A stretch of 64,000 nt of DNA. Origin: Halobacillus alkaliphilus (GTDB lineage: Bacteria; Bacillota; Bacilli; Bacillales; Halobacillaceae). Below, piece by piece: positions 53,886 to 61,455 of the stretch. Each line of letters begins with the position of its first letter. Within the stretch, counting starts at the first letter, position 1. Where the stretch lies: positions 53,834 to 117,833 of the forward strand of contig NZ_FOOG01000010.1 in NCBI RefSeq assembly GCF_900113125.1, read 5' to 3'. The notes below the pieces were generated by a model. The model saw only the letters and a program-made list of their open reading frames with translations, ran no database searches and was not told the origin of the DNA. A program made the translations under genes and the position numbers.

Positions 53886-55202
53886 TTAAACACTTCCGGT
53901 AAATGACTGAAAAATTCCATTCTCGTCAAGTGAGTACACTTCGCGTCCAGCTAAATGGTTGATAATTACTTTATTGCGGTGAACGGATAAACCCAAGTTA
54001 GTCGAACCGACGCCATGAGTATGGGAAATACCACTATGGACATAAATTTCATTATCCGTATTTTTATTCAAAAGCATACGATAATCTGCACTTACTTTGT
54101 AACGACCATGCTCGTCCCACTGAAGAAAGTCTTCGAGCTGATGAATGAAATCAGGGACATAGGGCTTGTACCCGGTAGCAGCAATAACAACATCCGTCTC
54201 ATGCGTGAATGCTTCGTTCTTTTGCCAGTGCAGACAATCAAGCTCATAGCCGCCATTAGCTTTTTCTCGAATACCGTTTACTTCACTGAGTACTCGAATA
54301 CCAACATCAAGCTTCTCTTGCCCAACTGAAAATTCATAGAGCAAATTATATATGTCGTTAATCGTATGATTACTTATCCCTTTATAATACAATCCCTGCT
54401 CAGCAAAGATTTCGTCTTTCTGATCCTGAGGAAGTTGGTAGAAGTAATTCACATAATCCGGGGAAAAATGCTCTAAGCTGAGCTTTGACTCCTCCATAGA
54501 TTCAAAGCCCGGGGAACGCGTGATCCAGTCCAACCGAAAGCCGCAGTCGCGCTGTTCCTTCAGTAATTCCCTGAAAGTTTCAGCCGCACTCTGTCCAGAT
54601 CCAACTACTGTAATTGATCCGGCTTTGCGGCAGCGCTCCTGATTTGCGAGAAATTCAGACGTGTGGAACACATCTTCTGACGGAAGGTTTTGGAACGATT
54701 TTGGTAAAACGGGCACACTGCCGGTTCCAAGTACGAGGTTCCTCGAACGATAAACTTCCTGTTCTCCCGTTTTAAGGTTGTTCACAGCCACTTCGTAATA
54801 TTTTTCATTTTCTTCCACATGACGAATGTTGGATACCCGTCTGCCAAATTTGCAGCTGTCCAGCTGATGAGCAACCCATTGACAGTAATCATTGTACTCC
54901 CTTCTGGGAATATCCAAACGCTGCAGGAAATAAAACTGATACATTCGATCATTTTTACTAATGTAGTTTAAAAAACTGTATTGGCTAGTAGGGTCTGCCA
55001 TCGTTACCAGGTCAGCTATAAAAGGAACCTGCATCTTCGTCCCCTCAATCAACATCCCAGGGTGCCAATCGAATTTATCATTTTGTTCAAAAAACAAGGG
55101 TTCTATGGTATCGATATCATCCAGTAAAGCTGCCAAGCTTAAATTGAATGGTCCAACGCCTACACCAATTAAGTCATACATTTTCTCTGGTTGCTCCATC
55201 AT
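53886..55202 (-). CDS. Lysine/ornithine N-monooxygenase (IucD/SidA family)
   Basis: 438 residues. DLIGVGVGPFNLSLAALLD is the FAD-binding motif; WHPGMLIEGTKMQVPFIADLVTMADPTSQYSFLNYI is typical of siderophore N-hydroxylases; SITVVGSGQSAAETF is the NADPH motif; VIAATGYKP is the conserved C-terminal motif. It hydroxylates a diamine or the side-chain amine of ornithine or lysine to prepare hydroxamates. It stands alone, 13 kb from the NIS synthetases. AAGGAG precedes the ATG; no clear Fur box was seen upstream. Confidence 0.9.
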   Translation of the reverse strand: MMEQPEKMYDLIGVGVGPFNLSLAALLDDIDTIEPLFFEQNDKFDWHPGMLIEGTKMQVPFIADLVTMADPTSQYSFLNYISKNDRMYQFYFLQRLDIPRREYNDYCQWVAHQLDSCKFGRRVSNIRHVEENEKYYEVAVNNLKTGEQEVYRSRNLVLGTGSVPVLPKSFQNLPSEDVFHTSEFLANQERCRKAGSITVVGSGQSAAETFRELLKEQRDCGFRLDWITRSPGFESMEESKLSLEHFSPDYVNYFYQLPQDQKDEIFAEQGLYYKGISNHTINDIYNLLYEFSVGQEKLDVGIRVLSEVNGIREKANGGYELDCLHWQKNEAFTHETDVVIAATGYKPYVPDFIHQLEDFLQWDEHGRYKVSADYRMLLNKNTDNEIYVHSGISHTHGVGSTNLGLSVHRNKVIINHLAGREVYSLDENGIFQSFTGSV

Positions 55203-55329
55203 CTCACTACTCCTTTTTCTGAAAAGACCTACATTTCAGAAATCATTACATTACTTTTATGTTACCATAATCCCACCATAATATAATAGTTGTCTCCTAG
55301 TGAGAGCTGTGAAAAGAAGGAATGATTTC

Positions 55330-55791
55330 ATGAATTCTGTAACACTGGAAGAAGTTCAAAATCGAAACGATTATATGTCTTATCTATTATTAGCAGATGA
55401 AAGCGAAGATATCATTAACGGATACATTCATGAAGGTGAACTGTATGTCATTCAGGTCGACAATAAAGAAGTGGGTGTGGTTCTTTTCACTTTCCCATCG
55501 CTCGATACAGTAGAGATTAAAAATATAGCCATAACTGAGAAAGCAAGAGGACATGGGATCGGTAAGCAGGCTATTCAGCAGGCCGTACATCTTTTTTATA
55601 AGAGGCATTATGCACGGTTAATTGTAGGAACAGCGAATTCAAGCCTGGACAACCTGGCCTTTTACCAAAAAGCAGGATTTCGGTTTTATGAGATCAGAAG
55701 AGACTTTTTCCTGAATTACCCCTCTCCTGTTTTCGAAAACGGCATCCAGGCTCTCGATATGGTGGTGTTTGAAAGAACGTTAAGGATTTAA
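55330..55791 (+). CDS. GNAT-family acetyltransferase
   Basis: 153 residues. VEIKNIAITEKARGHGIGKQAIQQAVHLF contains the acetyl-CoA loop R-x-x-G-x-G/K, and GTANSSLDNLAFYQKAGFRFYEIRRDFF is the typical C-terminal half of the Bacillus YvbK-like group. The ATG at 55330 is nine bases after AAGGAA. A TATAAT box is at 55282-55287. It is divergent from the N-monooxygenase, but it is too short for the IucB-type hydroxylysine acetyltransferase; a link to the siderophore is not supported. Substrate unknown. Confidence 0.8.
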   Translation: MNSVTLEEVQNRNDYMSYLLLADESEDIINGYIHEGELYVIQVDNKEVGVVLFTFPSLDTVEIKNIAITEKARGHGIGKQAIQQAVHLFYKRHYARLIVGTANSSLDNLAFYQKAGFRFYEIRRDFFLNYPSPVFENGIQALDMVVFERTLRI

Positions 55792-55805
55792 TAACTGAAC
55801 CTAAA

Positions 55806-55860
55806 TTGAACTACCCCCCACTTACTCGCTGACGCTCCTTGAAGTTGGGGGATTCCTAAG
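55806..55860 (-). ncRNA. IS605-type right end / possible omega RNA scaffold remnant
   Basis: On the minus strand CCCCCAACTTCAAGGAGCGT then CAGCGAGTAAGTGGGGGG ends in TAGTTCAA. This hairpin-forming end is common to IS200/IS605 elements of Bacillaceae and coincides with the 3' end of TnpB guide RNAs. The base stem is formed by CCCCCAACTTC and the GTGGGGGG side. Confidence 0.6.
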
Positions 55861-55889
55861 AGCACGAACCTAACGGTTCGTTCAAATGA

Positions 55890-56147
55890 TTAGGCTAGCC
55901 CCGTCGCACCGACGGTTGGAAGGATTCTTTTAATTTCCTTCAATATATTGAAACTCGCATTTAGATCGCGGTCGTGGCGGGAGTCGCCAACGGCGCTTGA
56001 AGAGAGAGTCTTCTGCTGATGAATGATAAACGAGGAAACGAAGAGTCCGTTACAATCAGGACTCTTTTTTGAAAGGCTTTTTATGGATCGGTTCTTCGGT
56101 TCTGATACATGTGACTTATGATGTTTTGTAAGAAGCTTATTGCACAA
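55890..56147 (-). pseudogene. TnpB (IS605-family OrfB) C-terminal remnant
   Basis: About 85 codons ending DRDLNASFNILKEIKRILPT then VGATGLA. HDRDLNASFNIL is the conserved C-terminal catalytic block of TnpB (HDRDxNAAxNI), which carries an essential Asp. The zinc-finger C-x-x-C pairs normally just before it are gone, and the segment KTLSSSAVGDSRHDRD looks deleted and frameshifted. The N-terminal 280 or so residues are absent: the remnant stops where palindromic repeat copy C begins. No TnpA is present, so the element is dead. Confidence 0.75.
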
Positions 56148-56149
56148 TA

Positions 56150-56353
56150 GAGCCGGTTACTATAAGACTCAGTTTCGAGATATCTTGGGTCCATTGCCCA
56201 TATAGAGAGGGGCTGGCTACGGAAACAACTCGCTTTCCTGCGGCCCTACACGACGTAGGGTCGTGAACGGCCGCGGAAAGCGAAATCGTTCCCCGAAGGA
56301 CTTTTCGCTCAACAAATGTCTCGAAATCAAGTCTTCAACTAATGGAAGCTTAT
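56150..56353. repeat. Palindromic dispersed repeat, copy C
   Basis: Left arm TTACTATAAGACTCAGTTTC and GAGATATCTTGGGTCC; core AACTCGCTTTCCTGCGGCCC, TACACGACGTAGGGTCG, CGCGGAAAGCGAAATCG; right arm ATGTCTCGAAATCAAGTCTT then CAACTAATGGAAGCTTATC. It lies between the TnpB relic and the germination operon. With the relic it accounts for most of the gap 55792-56450. Confidence 0.85.
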
Positions 56354-56393
56354 CTTTATTAATTTACACGGAAATCTAACAAATCATATAAGT

Positions 56394-56422
56394 TAATAAA
56401 ATCCAAACATTGGTGCATGCTA
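56394..56422 (+). promoter_or_regulatory. Possible SigG-type promoter of the germination operon
   Basis: TAATA near 56394-56398 and CATGCTA (56416-56422), 17 bases apart, resemble forespore SigG elements (-10 CATACTA). Match is partial; germinant-receptor operons are normally SigG dependent. Confidence 0.35.
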
Positions 56423-56450
56423 TCTATAAACTTTTAAAGGAGCGTGCGAT

Positions 56451-57983
56451 ATGAATAAGGGAAATGAACAAGGTTCAAATCAAAGTCCCAGTAAAGAATC
56501 TAACTCGCCCCCTCTCCTACCTCCTTTAGAAGACAGTTTAAGCCACATTGAAACGGAACTTGGAAAAAGTACGGATCTTGTAATCAGACGATTTGCTATC
56601 TATAAAACTCGCTGTGCTGCTCTTTATATAGATGGTCTTGTGGATAAGAATACAGTTCAGAATTTCATTATGGAAGCACTTATGCTTGAGATGCCCCACA
56701 AACGCGTTTCCGTGAAGGAACTTTACGATACGATCAAACAAGCTTCTCTTCCTATAGGTGAAGTAACTGAATTCAACGATTATGAAGCACTTTTTAAGCG
56801 ATTATTATCAGGCGAAACCATCCTTCTTATAGATAAAGAGAAAAAAGCATTAGCAGCCAGCACCCGGGGCTGGAGAGACCGCGGGGTACAGGAAAGCACT
56901 TCGGAAAGTGTCATCCGTGGTCCTAAAGAAGCGTTCACAGAAACCCTCAGGACGAATACCGCCTTGTTACGACGTAAAATAAAAGATCCTAAGCTCCGAA
57001 TTGAAAGTAAAGCAATTGGTGAGGTGACTAGAACGGACGTAGCTATCGTCTACTTGCAGGATATAGCCGAAGACCACATCGTGCAAGAAGTTCACCGCCG
57101 ACTTGAGGAAATCGATATCGACGGTATTCTGGAGAGCGGCTATATTGAAGAATATATTCAAGATGCTCAGTATTCCCCCTTTCCTACCGTTTATTATTCT
57201 GAAAAACCTGATGCGATTGCAGGTGGATTACTAGAAGGCCGGGTCGCGATCATTACCGACGGCACACCGGATGTCCTCTTAGTTCCTGCTTTGTTCGTCA
57301 ATTTTTTTCAATCAAGTGAAGATTATTACCAGAGAGCCGATATAAGTACGTTCCTGCGACTACTGAGGCTGGTCTGTTTTAATATTGCTTTATTTATGCC
57401 TGCTTTATATATCGCTTTTACGACCTTTCATCAGGAAATGATTCCGGCACCTTTACTGATCAGTCTGGCCGCCCAGCGTGAGGGTGTCCCTTTTCCGGCT
57501 TTTGTAGAAGCCCTGCTCATGGAGCTTACGTTTGAAATCCTGCGGGAAGCCGGTGTCCGCTTGCCGAAACCGGTAGGATCAGCTGTATCCATTGTTGGTG
57601 CGCTCGTACTTGGGCAGTCCGCTGTGCAGGCAGGTTTGGTATCTCCGGCTATGGTTATTGTAGTAGCTCTTACAGCCATTTCAAGCTTTGTTTTTCCTGC
57701 TTATAACATAGCGATTCCTATACGTATGCTTCGTTTTCTATTTATGATCCTTGCTGCAACGTTTGGATTATACGGCATTATCCTCGGGCTGATTGCCATG
57801 GTCCTGCATTTATGCAGCCTGCAGTCCTTTGGTGTTGCTTATATGTCACCGTTTGCACCAATGAAGGCGAAGGATCAGAAAGACGTAATAATCCGCTTCC
57901 CGCACTGGGGATTATTTTCCCGCCCAAGCTCTTTAACGAAGAAGAATGAAAAACGAACCAATCCATCATCCAAGGAGAATTGA
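56451..57983 (+). CDS. gerKA: Spore germinant receptor A subunit (GerKA-like)
   Basis: 510 residues. An acidic, Pro/Ser-rich N-terminus, a soluble domain with LVIRRFAIYKTRCAALYIDGLVD and VIRGPKEAFTETLRTNTALLRRKIKDP, then membrane helices from about 290 containing PAFVEALLMELTFEILREAGVRLPKPVGSAVSIVGALVLG-type sequence, the hallmark of GerA-family A subunits. It sits in the spore inner membrane and takes part in sensing germinants. AAAGGAG precedes the ATG. Overlaps gerKC by ATGA. Confidence 0.93.
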   Translation: MNKGNEQGSNQSPSKESNSPPLLPPLEDSLSHIETELGKSTDLVIRRFAIYKTRCAALYIDGLVDKNTVQNFIMEALMLEMPHKRVSVKELYDTIKQASLPIGEVTEFNDYEALFKRLLSGETILLIDKEKKALAASTRGWRDRGVQESTSESVIRGPKEAFTETLRTNTALLRRKIKDPKLRIESKAIGEVTRTDVAIVYLQDIAEDHIVQEVHRRLEEIDIDGILESGYIEEYIQDAQYSPFPTVYYSEKPDAIAGGLLEGRVAIITDGTPDVLLVPALFVNFFQSSEDYYQRADISTFLRLLRLVCFNIALFMPALYIAFTTFHQEMIPAPLLISLAAQREGVPFPAFVEALLMELTFEILREAGVRLPKPVGSAVSIVGALVLGQSAVQAGLVSPAMVIVVALTAISSFVFPAYNIAIPIRMLRFLFMILAATFGLYGIILGLIAMVLHLCSLQSFGVAYMSPFAPMKAKDQKDVIIRFPHWGLFSRPSSLTKKNEKRTNPSSKEN

Positions 57984-59188
57984 GGATGAAACTATATAAC
58001 TTTCCTTTCAGAAAACCGTTGTTTATATTTATCTGTCTCCTCCTGTTAACCGGCTGCTGGAACAGCCGGGAGCTGGATGAGCTTGGTATTGTTGTGATGT
58101 TAGGAATTGATAAAACTGAAGAAAGTGAGTATATATTGACGGTTCAGGTGATCAACCCATCAGAAATTGCTACGGACGCCCCAACCACACGGCCGCCTGT
58201 TTCCACTTTTTCAACAACCGGTCGTACCCTTTTCGAGGCATTCCGCAGGCTCACTACAAAAAGTCCAAGAAAGAACTACTTGTCTCAGCTGCGGTTAGTT
58301 GTACTTGGAACAGCCGTGGCTGAAGAAGGAGTGATGCCGGTTCTCGATTTACTCTACCGCGATCATGAATTTAGAACTTCTTTTTTCGTGACTGTAGCTA
58401 AAAATGCTCCGGTAGAAAGTATGCTTAGTATCATTACACCTTATGAAAAAATTCCAGCCAATAAAATCATGAATTCCATCGAAAGTGTAGAGCGGAATTG
58501 GGCTGCCACAAAAGGGGTCTCTATTGATAAAGTGATCTCAAGTATCCGAAATCCTGGAGAAGATCCGGTGATGAGCGGCATAACTCTTTTAGGCGAAGAG
58601 GATACAGGGACAAACATAAACAACGTGGAAAATGTCGATTCTCCTACAAAATTAGAAATCGATGAACTTGGTGTATTTAAAGGAGACAAACTCGCAGGGT
58701 GGCTCAACGAAAACGAAAGCCGGGGGCTTAACTTCGCAACCGGAAATGTACACAGCACAGTAATTACCCACCCTTGTGAAGATGAAGGAACGCTGAGCGT
58801 GGAGCTGCTTAGAACAAGCGCTAAGATGAAAGGAAAAATTGAAAGTGATCAGCCTGTCATTGATATAAAGGTTGAAGGAGAAGGTAATGTAGCAGAAGTA
58901 GATTGTAAAATTGACTTGAGTAAGCCTGATGCAATAGAAAAAATAAATAAGCATGTCGAGGAAGCGATTACCGAAAGCATTCAGGCTACCCTGGCTAAAG
59001 CTCAGAAGGAATATGGAAGTGATATCTTTGGTTTCGGAGGTGTTATCCACCGCGATCAGCCTAAGTATTGGAAAAAAGTTGAGAAGGAATGGTCTTCCTA
59101 TTATCAAGATGTTGAAGTCAACATTGATGCTAACGTGAAAATCAGAAGAAAAGGAAATTCAACACAGCCAATCAACAAAGAAAGTTAG
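57980..59188 (+). CDS. gerKC: Spore germinant receptor C subunit, lipoprotein (GerKC-like)
   Basis: 402 residues. Signal with lipobox LLLTGCW, and NSRELDELGIVVMLGIDKTE right after, the standard start of GerAC proteins. PVSTFSTTGRTLFEAFRRLT and SPRKNYLSQLRLVVLG follow. The C-terminal domain has ESIQATLAKAQKEYGSDIFGFG. It is lipid-anchored on the outer face of the spore inner membrane, completing the receptor with the A and B subunits. Confidence 0.93.
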   Translation: MRMKLYNFPFRKPLFIFICLLLLTGCWNSRELDELGIVVMLGIDKTEESEYILTVQVINPSEIATDAPTTRPPVSTFSTTGRTLFEAFRRLTTKSPRKNYLSQLRLVVLGTAVAEEGVMPVLDLLYRDHEFRTSFFVTVAKNAPVESMLSIITPYEKIPANKIMNSIESVERNWAATKGVSIDKVISSIRNPGEDPVMSGITLLGEEDTGTNINNVENVDSPTKLEIDELGVFKGDKLAGWLNENESRGLNFATGNVHSTVITHPCEDEGTLSVELLRTSAKMKGKIESDQPVIDIKVEGEGNVAEVDCKIDLSKPDAIEKINKHVEEAITESIQATLAKAQKEYGSDIFGFGGVIHRDQPKYWKKVEKEWSSYYQDVEVNIDANVKIRRKGNSTQPINKES

Positions 59189-59197
59189 GTGAAATAG

Positions 59198-59422
59198 ATG
59201 TGGGCCACTATATCAGTCATAGCCGTTTCCCTTCTGATCTTTTTCTTAGAGTTCCCGCGATTGAAGCGAAAAAAAAAGACAAAGGAAATGTGGTGCTTTT
59301 CCACGCTTCTATTCATTGCTACAACGGTTAGTGTACTGGAAAGCCGAAATGTGAACCTGCCGAACCCGCTTGATTACATTCAAGCTTTTTATAACACTAT
59401 AAATTCATGGATTGGTCTATAG
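59198..59422 (+). CDS. Small membrane protein of germination operon (D-subunit type)
   Basis: 74 residues with two hydrophobic helices (about 3-16 and 30-43), a basic loop LKRKKKTKEMW between, and a C-terminal NPLDYIQAFYNTINSWIG. It lies 9 bases after gerKC and 19 bases before the gerKB start, so it is in the operon. Its size, two helices and position match the D subunits found in some germinant-receptor operons, which modulate receptor activity. Assignment rests on context. Confidence 0.7.
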   Translation: MWATISVIAVSLLIFFLEFPRLKRKKKTKEMWCFSTLLFIATTVSVLESRNVNLPNPLDYIQAFYNTINSWIGL

Positions 59423-59441
59423 AAAGGAGGCTGTAATCCGT

Positions 59442-60536
59442 ATGGATAACCAAACCATAAGTGCCAGGCAGTATATGTTCCTTGTTGTTTTCTTTATTAT
59501 TGGCAGTTCAATCCTAATCGTCCCCACTCCTCTCGCCGCTCAGGCGAAGCAAGATGCCTGGATGTCCGTCATTCTAGCCATCCTGTTCGGGGTTATCTTC
59601 GTCATGTTCTTAAATAAAATTGGCAGTCTGTCCTCAGGAAAAACATTTGTCCAATCGGCTATTTATGTATTTGGGAACTGGGCAGGACGTTTATTTTGTA
59701 TATTTTATTTGAGCTTCTTATATATTCTAGCATCCCTTGTTCTTAGAAATATTGGAGATTTTATGACTACTCAGATCATTCCAGAAACACCCTTACAGTT
59801 CACTCATATCTTATTTCTGCTCGTTGTTATCGGGGGCGCCTATATTGGTGTCGAATCCATTGCTCGCTCATCTGAAATCTTTATGCCCTGGATGATCCTT
59901 CTGCTCATTTTTTTAACCATCTCCATAATGCCTCAAATTAATATGGATCAATTGAAACCTGTGCTTGGCAACGGTGTTATACCAATCATAAGCAATTCTT
60001 CTATAGTTATTGGTACTCCGCTGCTTGAGATGGTAGCTCTATTAATGATTTTTCCCTATGTAAAAGAAGAAAAAAAAGCCAAGCGTGCGTGGATACTGGG
60101 AACCGTTTTCGGAGGAGGGGTGCTCTTCCTTATCACCATTTTGTGTCTCTTAGTCCTGGGCAGTGATCTGACAGCTTTAAACGCTTATCCTACTTATCGG
60201 ATTGCGCAAAAGATAAATATCGCTGGTTTCCTTGAGGGACTGGAGATTATCATTGCGGTCATATGGATGCTCACCATTTTCTTCAAATTAATCATCCTCT
60301 ACTACGCTACTTCTGTAGGGATTGCCCAATTCTTCACTTTAAAAGACCACCGCCCATTGTTATTGCCTTTAGGAATGGGAATGGTTGTCCTCTCGATTAT
60401 TGCTTATCCTGATGTAGCTTATTTCGAGACTTTCGTAGGGGAAACCTGGCTGCCTTATTCTTTGACTCACGGATTAATATTGCCTGCGATCCTTATGATT
60501 GGTCTGCTTGTTAAAAGACGCATGAGCAGAAATTAA
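59442..60536 (+). CDS. gerKB: Spore germinant receptor B subunit, transporter-like (GerKB-like)
   Basis: 364 residues with ten helices of the APC-like GerAB family. ISARQYMFLVVFFIIGSSIL at the N-terminus, DAWMSVILAILFGVI, and LEMVALLMIFPYVKEEKKAKRA are typical. GerB subunits bind the germinant, such as an amino acid, in a transporter-like pocket. I use the ATG at 59442, eleven bases after AAAGGAGG at 59423-59430; an in-frame ATG at 59412 overlaps the preceding gene. Last gene of the operon. Confidence 0.92.
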   Translation: MDNQTISARQYMFLVVFFIIGSSILIVPTPLAAQAKQDAWMSVILAILFGVIFVMFLNKIGSLSSGKTFVQSAIYVFGNWAGRLFCIFYLSFLYILASLVLRNIGDFMTTQIIPETPLQFTHILFLLVVIGGAYIGVESIARSSEIFMPWMILLLIFLTISIMPQINMDQLKPVLGNGVIPIISNSSIVIGTPLLEMVALLMIFPYVKEEKKAKRAWILGTVFGGGVLFLITILCLLVLGSDLTALNAYPTYRIAQKINIAGFLEGLEIIIAVIWMLTIFFKLIILYYATSVGIAQFFTLKDHRPLLLPLGMGMVVLSIIAYPDVAYFETFVGETWLPYSLTHGLILPAILMIGLLVKRRMSRN

Positions 60537-60572
60537 AAGCGCACACCACTAAAGAATGGGTGTGCGCTTACT
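60537..60572. terminator. Terminator after gerKB
   Basis: AAGCGCACACC pairs with GGTGTGCGCTT around an 11-base loop; convergent with the TetR-like gene. Confidence 0.85.
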
Positions 60573-60575
60573 TTC

Positions 60576-61025
60576 TCATACAGTTGGCGTGGAAAGCGCC
60601 CTCAAAATAACCTGCTTGAACTGGGACGAATAGTCTTGCAAATCTTCTACCTGATACATTCCTGTATATAGCTGCACGACCAGCCCGTCGACTATAGCTA
60701 CCAATACAGAAGCTCCGAGTTGAGAATGAACCAGCGGGTAGTGGTTATCTCCATCTAAACTAGCCAACTTTTCCTGAAGGTGAGCCACCATCTCAATGAA
60801 AGCGCCACTAAACTTGGAAGAATAGATATCCCCTTGAGAATAACGCTTCATCACCAATTTAATATTTTCCATATTCTGATGATTATATTCCCATGAATCC
60901 TTTAGAAATTGGTCGATAAAATCCTCTACGCTTGTACTTTGGTTTCTATCCAAAGCTTCTATATAATCTTTCTCTAATTGTCTCAGCGTTTGATCCATAT
61001 CTTCATGTGATACTTTTTGTTTCAC
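60576..61025 (-). CDS. TetR-type ligand-binding domain lacking the HTH (possible truncated regulator)
   Basis: 149 residues, all helical. LGASVLVAIVDGLVVQLYTG and YSSQFKQVILRAL fit the C-terminal domain of TetR/AcrR regulators (VDGLxxQLL motif). The DNA-binding helix-turn-helix expected in the first 60 residues is missing, and none of the frames upstream to 61455 supplies it. A GTG start with GGAGAGGGG upstream is available, so it may still be translated. More likely the remnant of a longer gene cut by the degenerate sequence next to it. Confidence 0.55.
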   Translation of the reverse strand: MKQKVSHEDMDQTLRQLEKDYIEALDRNQSTSVEDFIDQFLKDSWEYNHQNMENIKLVMKRYSQGDIYSSKFSGAFIEMVAHLQEKLASLDGDNHYPLVHSQLGASVLVAIVDGLVVQLYTGMYQVEDLQDYSSQFKQVILRALSTPTV

Positions 61026-61455
61026 CTTCCCCTCTCCTTTCTTCTTTTACTGCTTCATGAATTCCCTTTATTTTGAAAACAAAACCTGGTGTGGTGAAAG
61101 GTTGTTTAGATCCCGGAAGACGCAAACTGAAGAGGATGCCGTAAAGGAGAGTTCCCACTAACACTGCCACGTCGAATGCAACACCGAAACGCCTCTGCGT
61201 CATGCAGAGACGCGGAAAGCAAATCATTTCCAATCGACCATTATTACCAAACGAAGTGAACGAAACGGTTGTTAAATGATCGGGAGTATGTTTTAGCGAT
61301 CAAGCAGCAAGTTTAACACGTCATAACCCAGACCTTTATTTATAACTTATTTTTATATTAATATAATATTTTGTTGAAATACCTAAATGTATACCATAAA
61401 ATATTCCTTAATAGTAAAATACGACTAATCGTTTCGAATAAAGAGGAGCCTTCTT
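61026..61455. other. Intergenic region with degenerate palindromic sequence
   Basis: No gene is supported. CGCCTCTGC/GCAGAGACGCG followed by GGAAAGCAAATCATTTCC (about 61190-61235) resembles the core hairpin of the palindromic repeat family, so this may be a decayed copy. ACCAAACGAAGTGAACGAAA then CGGT is another inverted repeat. The AT-rich right side should hold the promoter of the HD-GYP gene. Confidence 0.45.

Noticed and set aside
55203..55299. Fur box upstream of the N-monooxygenase
   Set aside because: No 7-1-7 TGATAAT-type repeat is present; the AATCATTACATTAC stretch is only vaguely similar.
55330..55791. GNAT gene as siderophore N-hydroxy acetyltransferase
   Set aside because: Too short and of the YvbK-like type; it lacks the features of IucB or RhbD enzymes and points away from the monooxygenase gene.
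61003..61233. 76-codon minus-strand frame upstream of the TetR-like gene as the missing HTH half
   Set aside because: The translation has no helix-turn-helix pattern and lies in degenerate repeat-like sequence.
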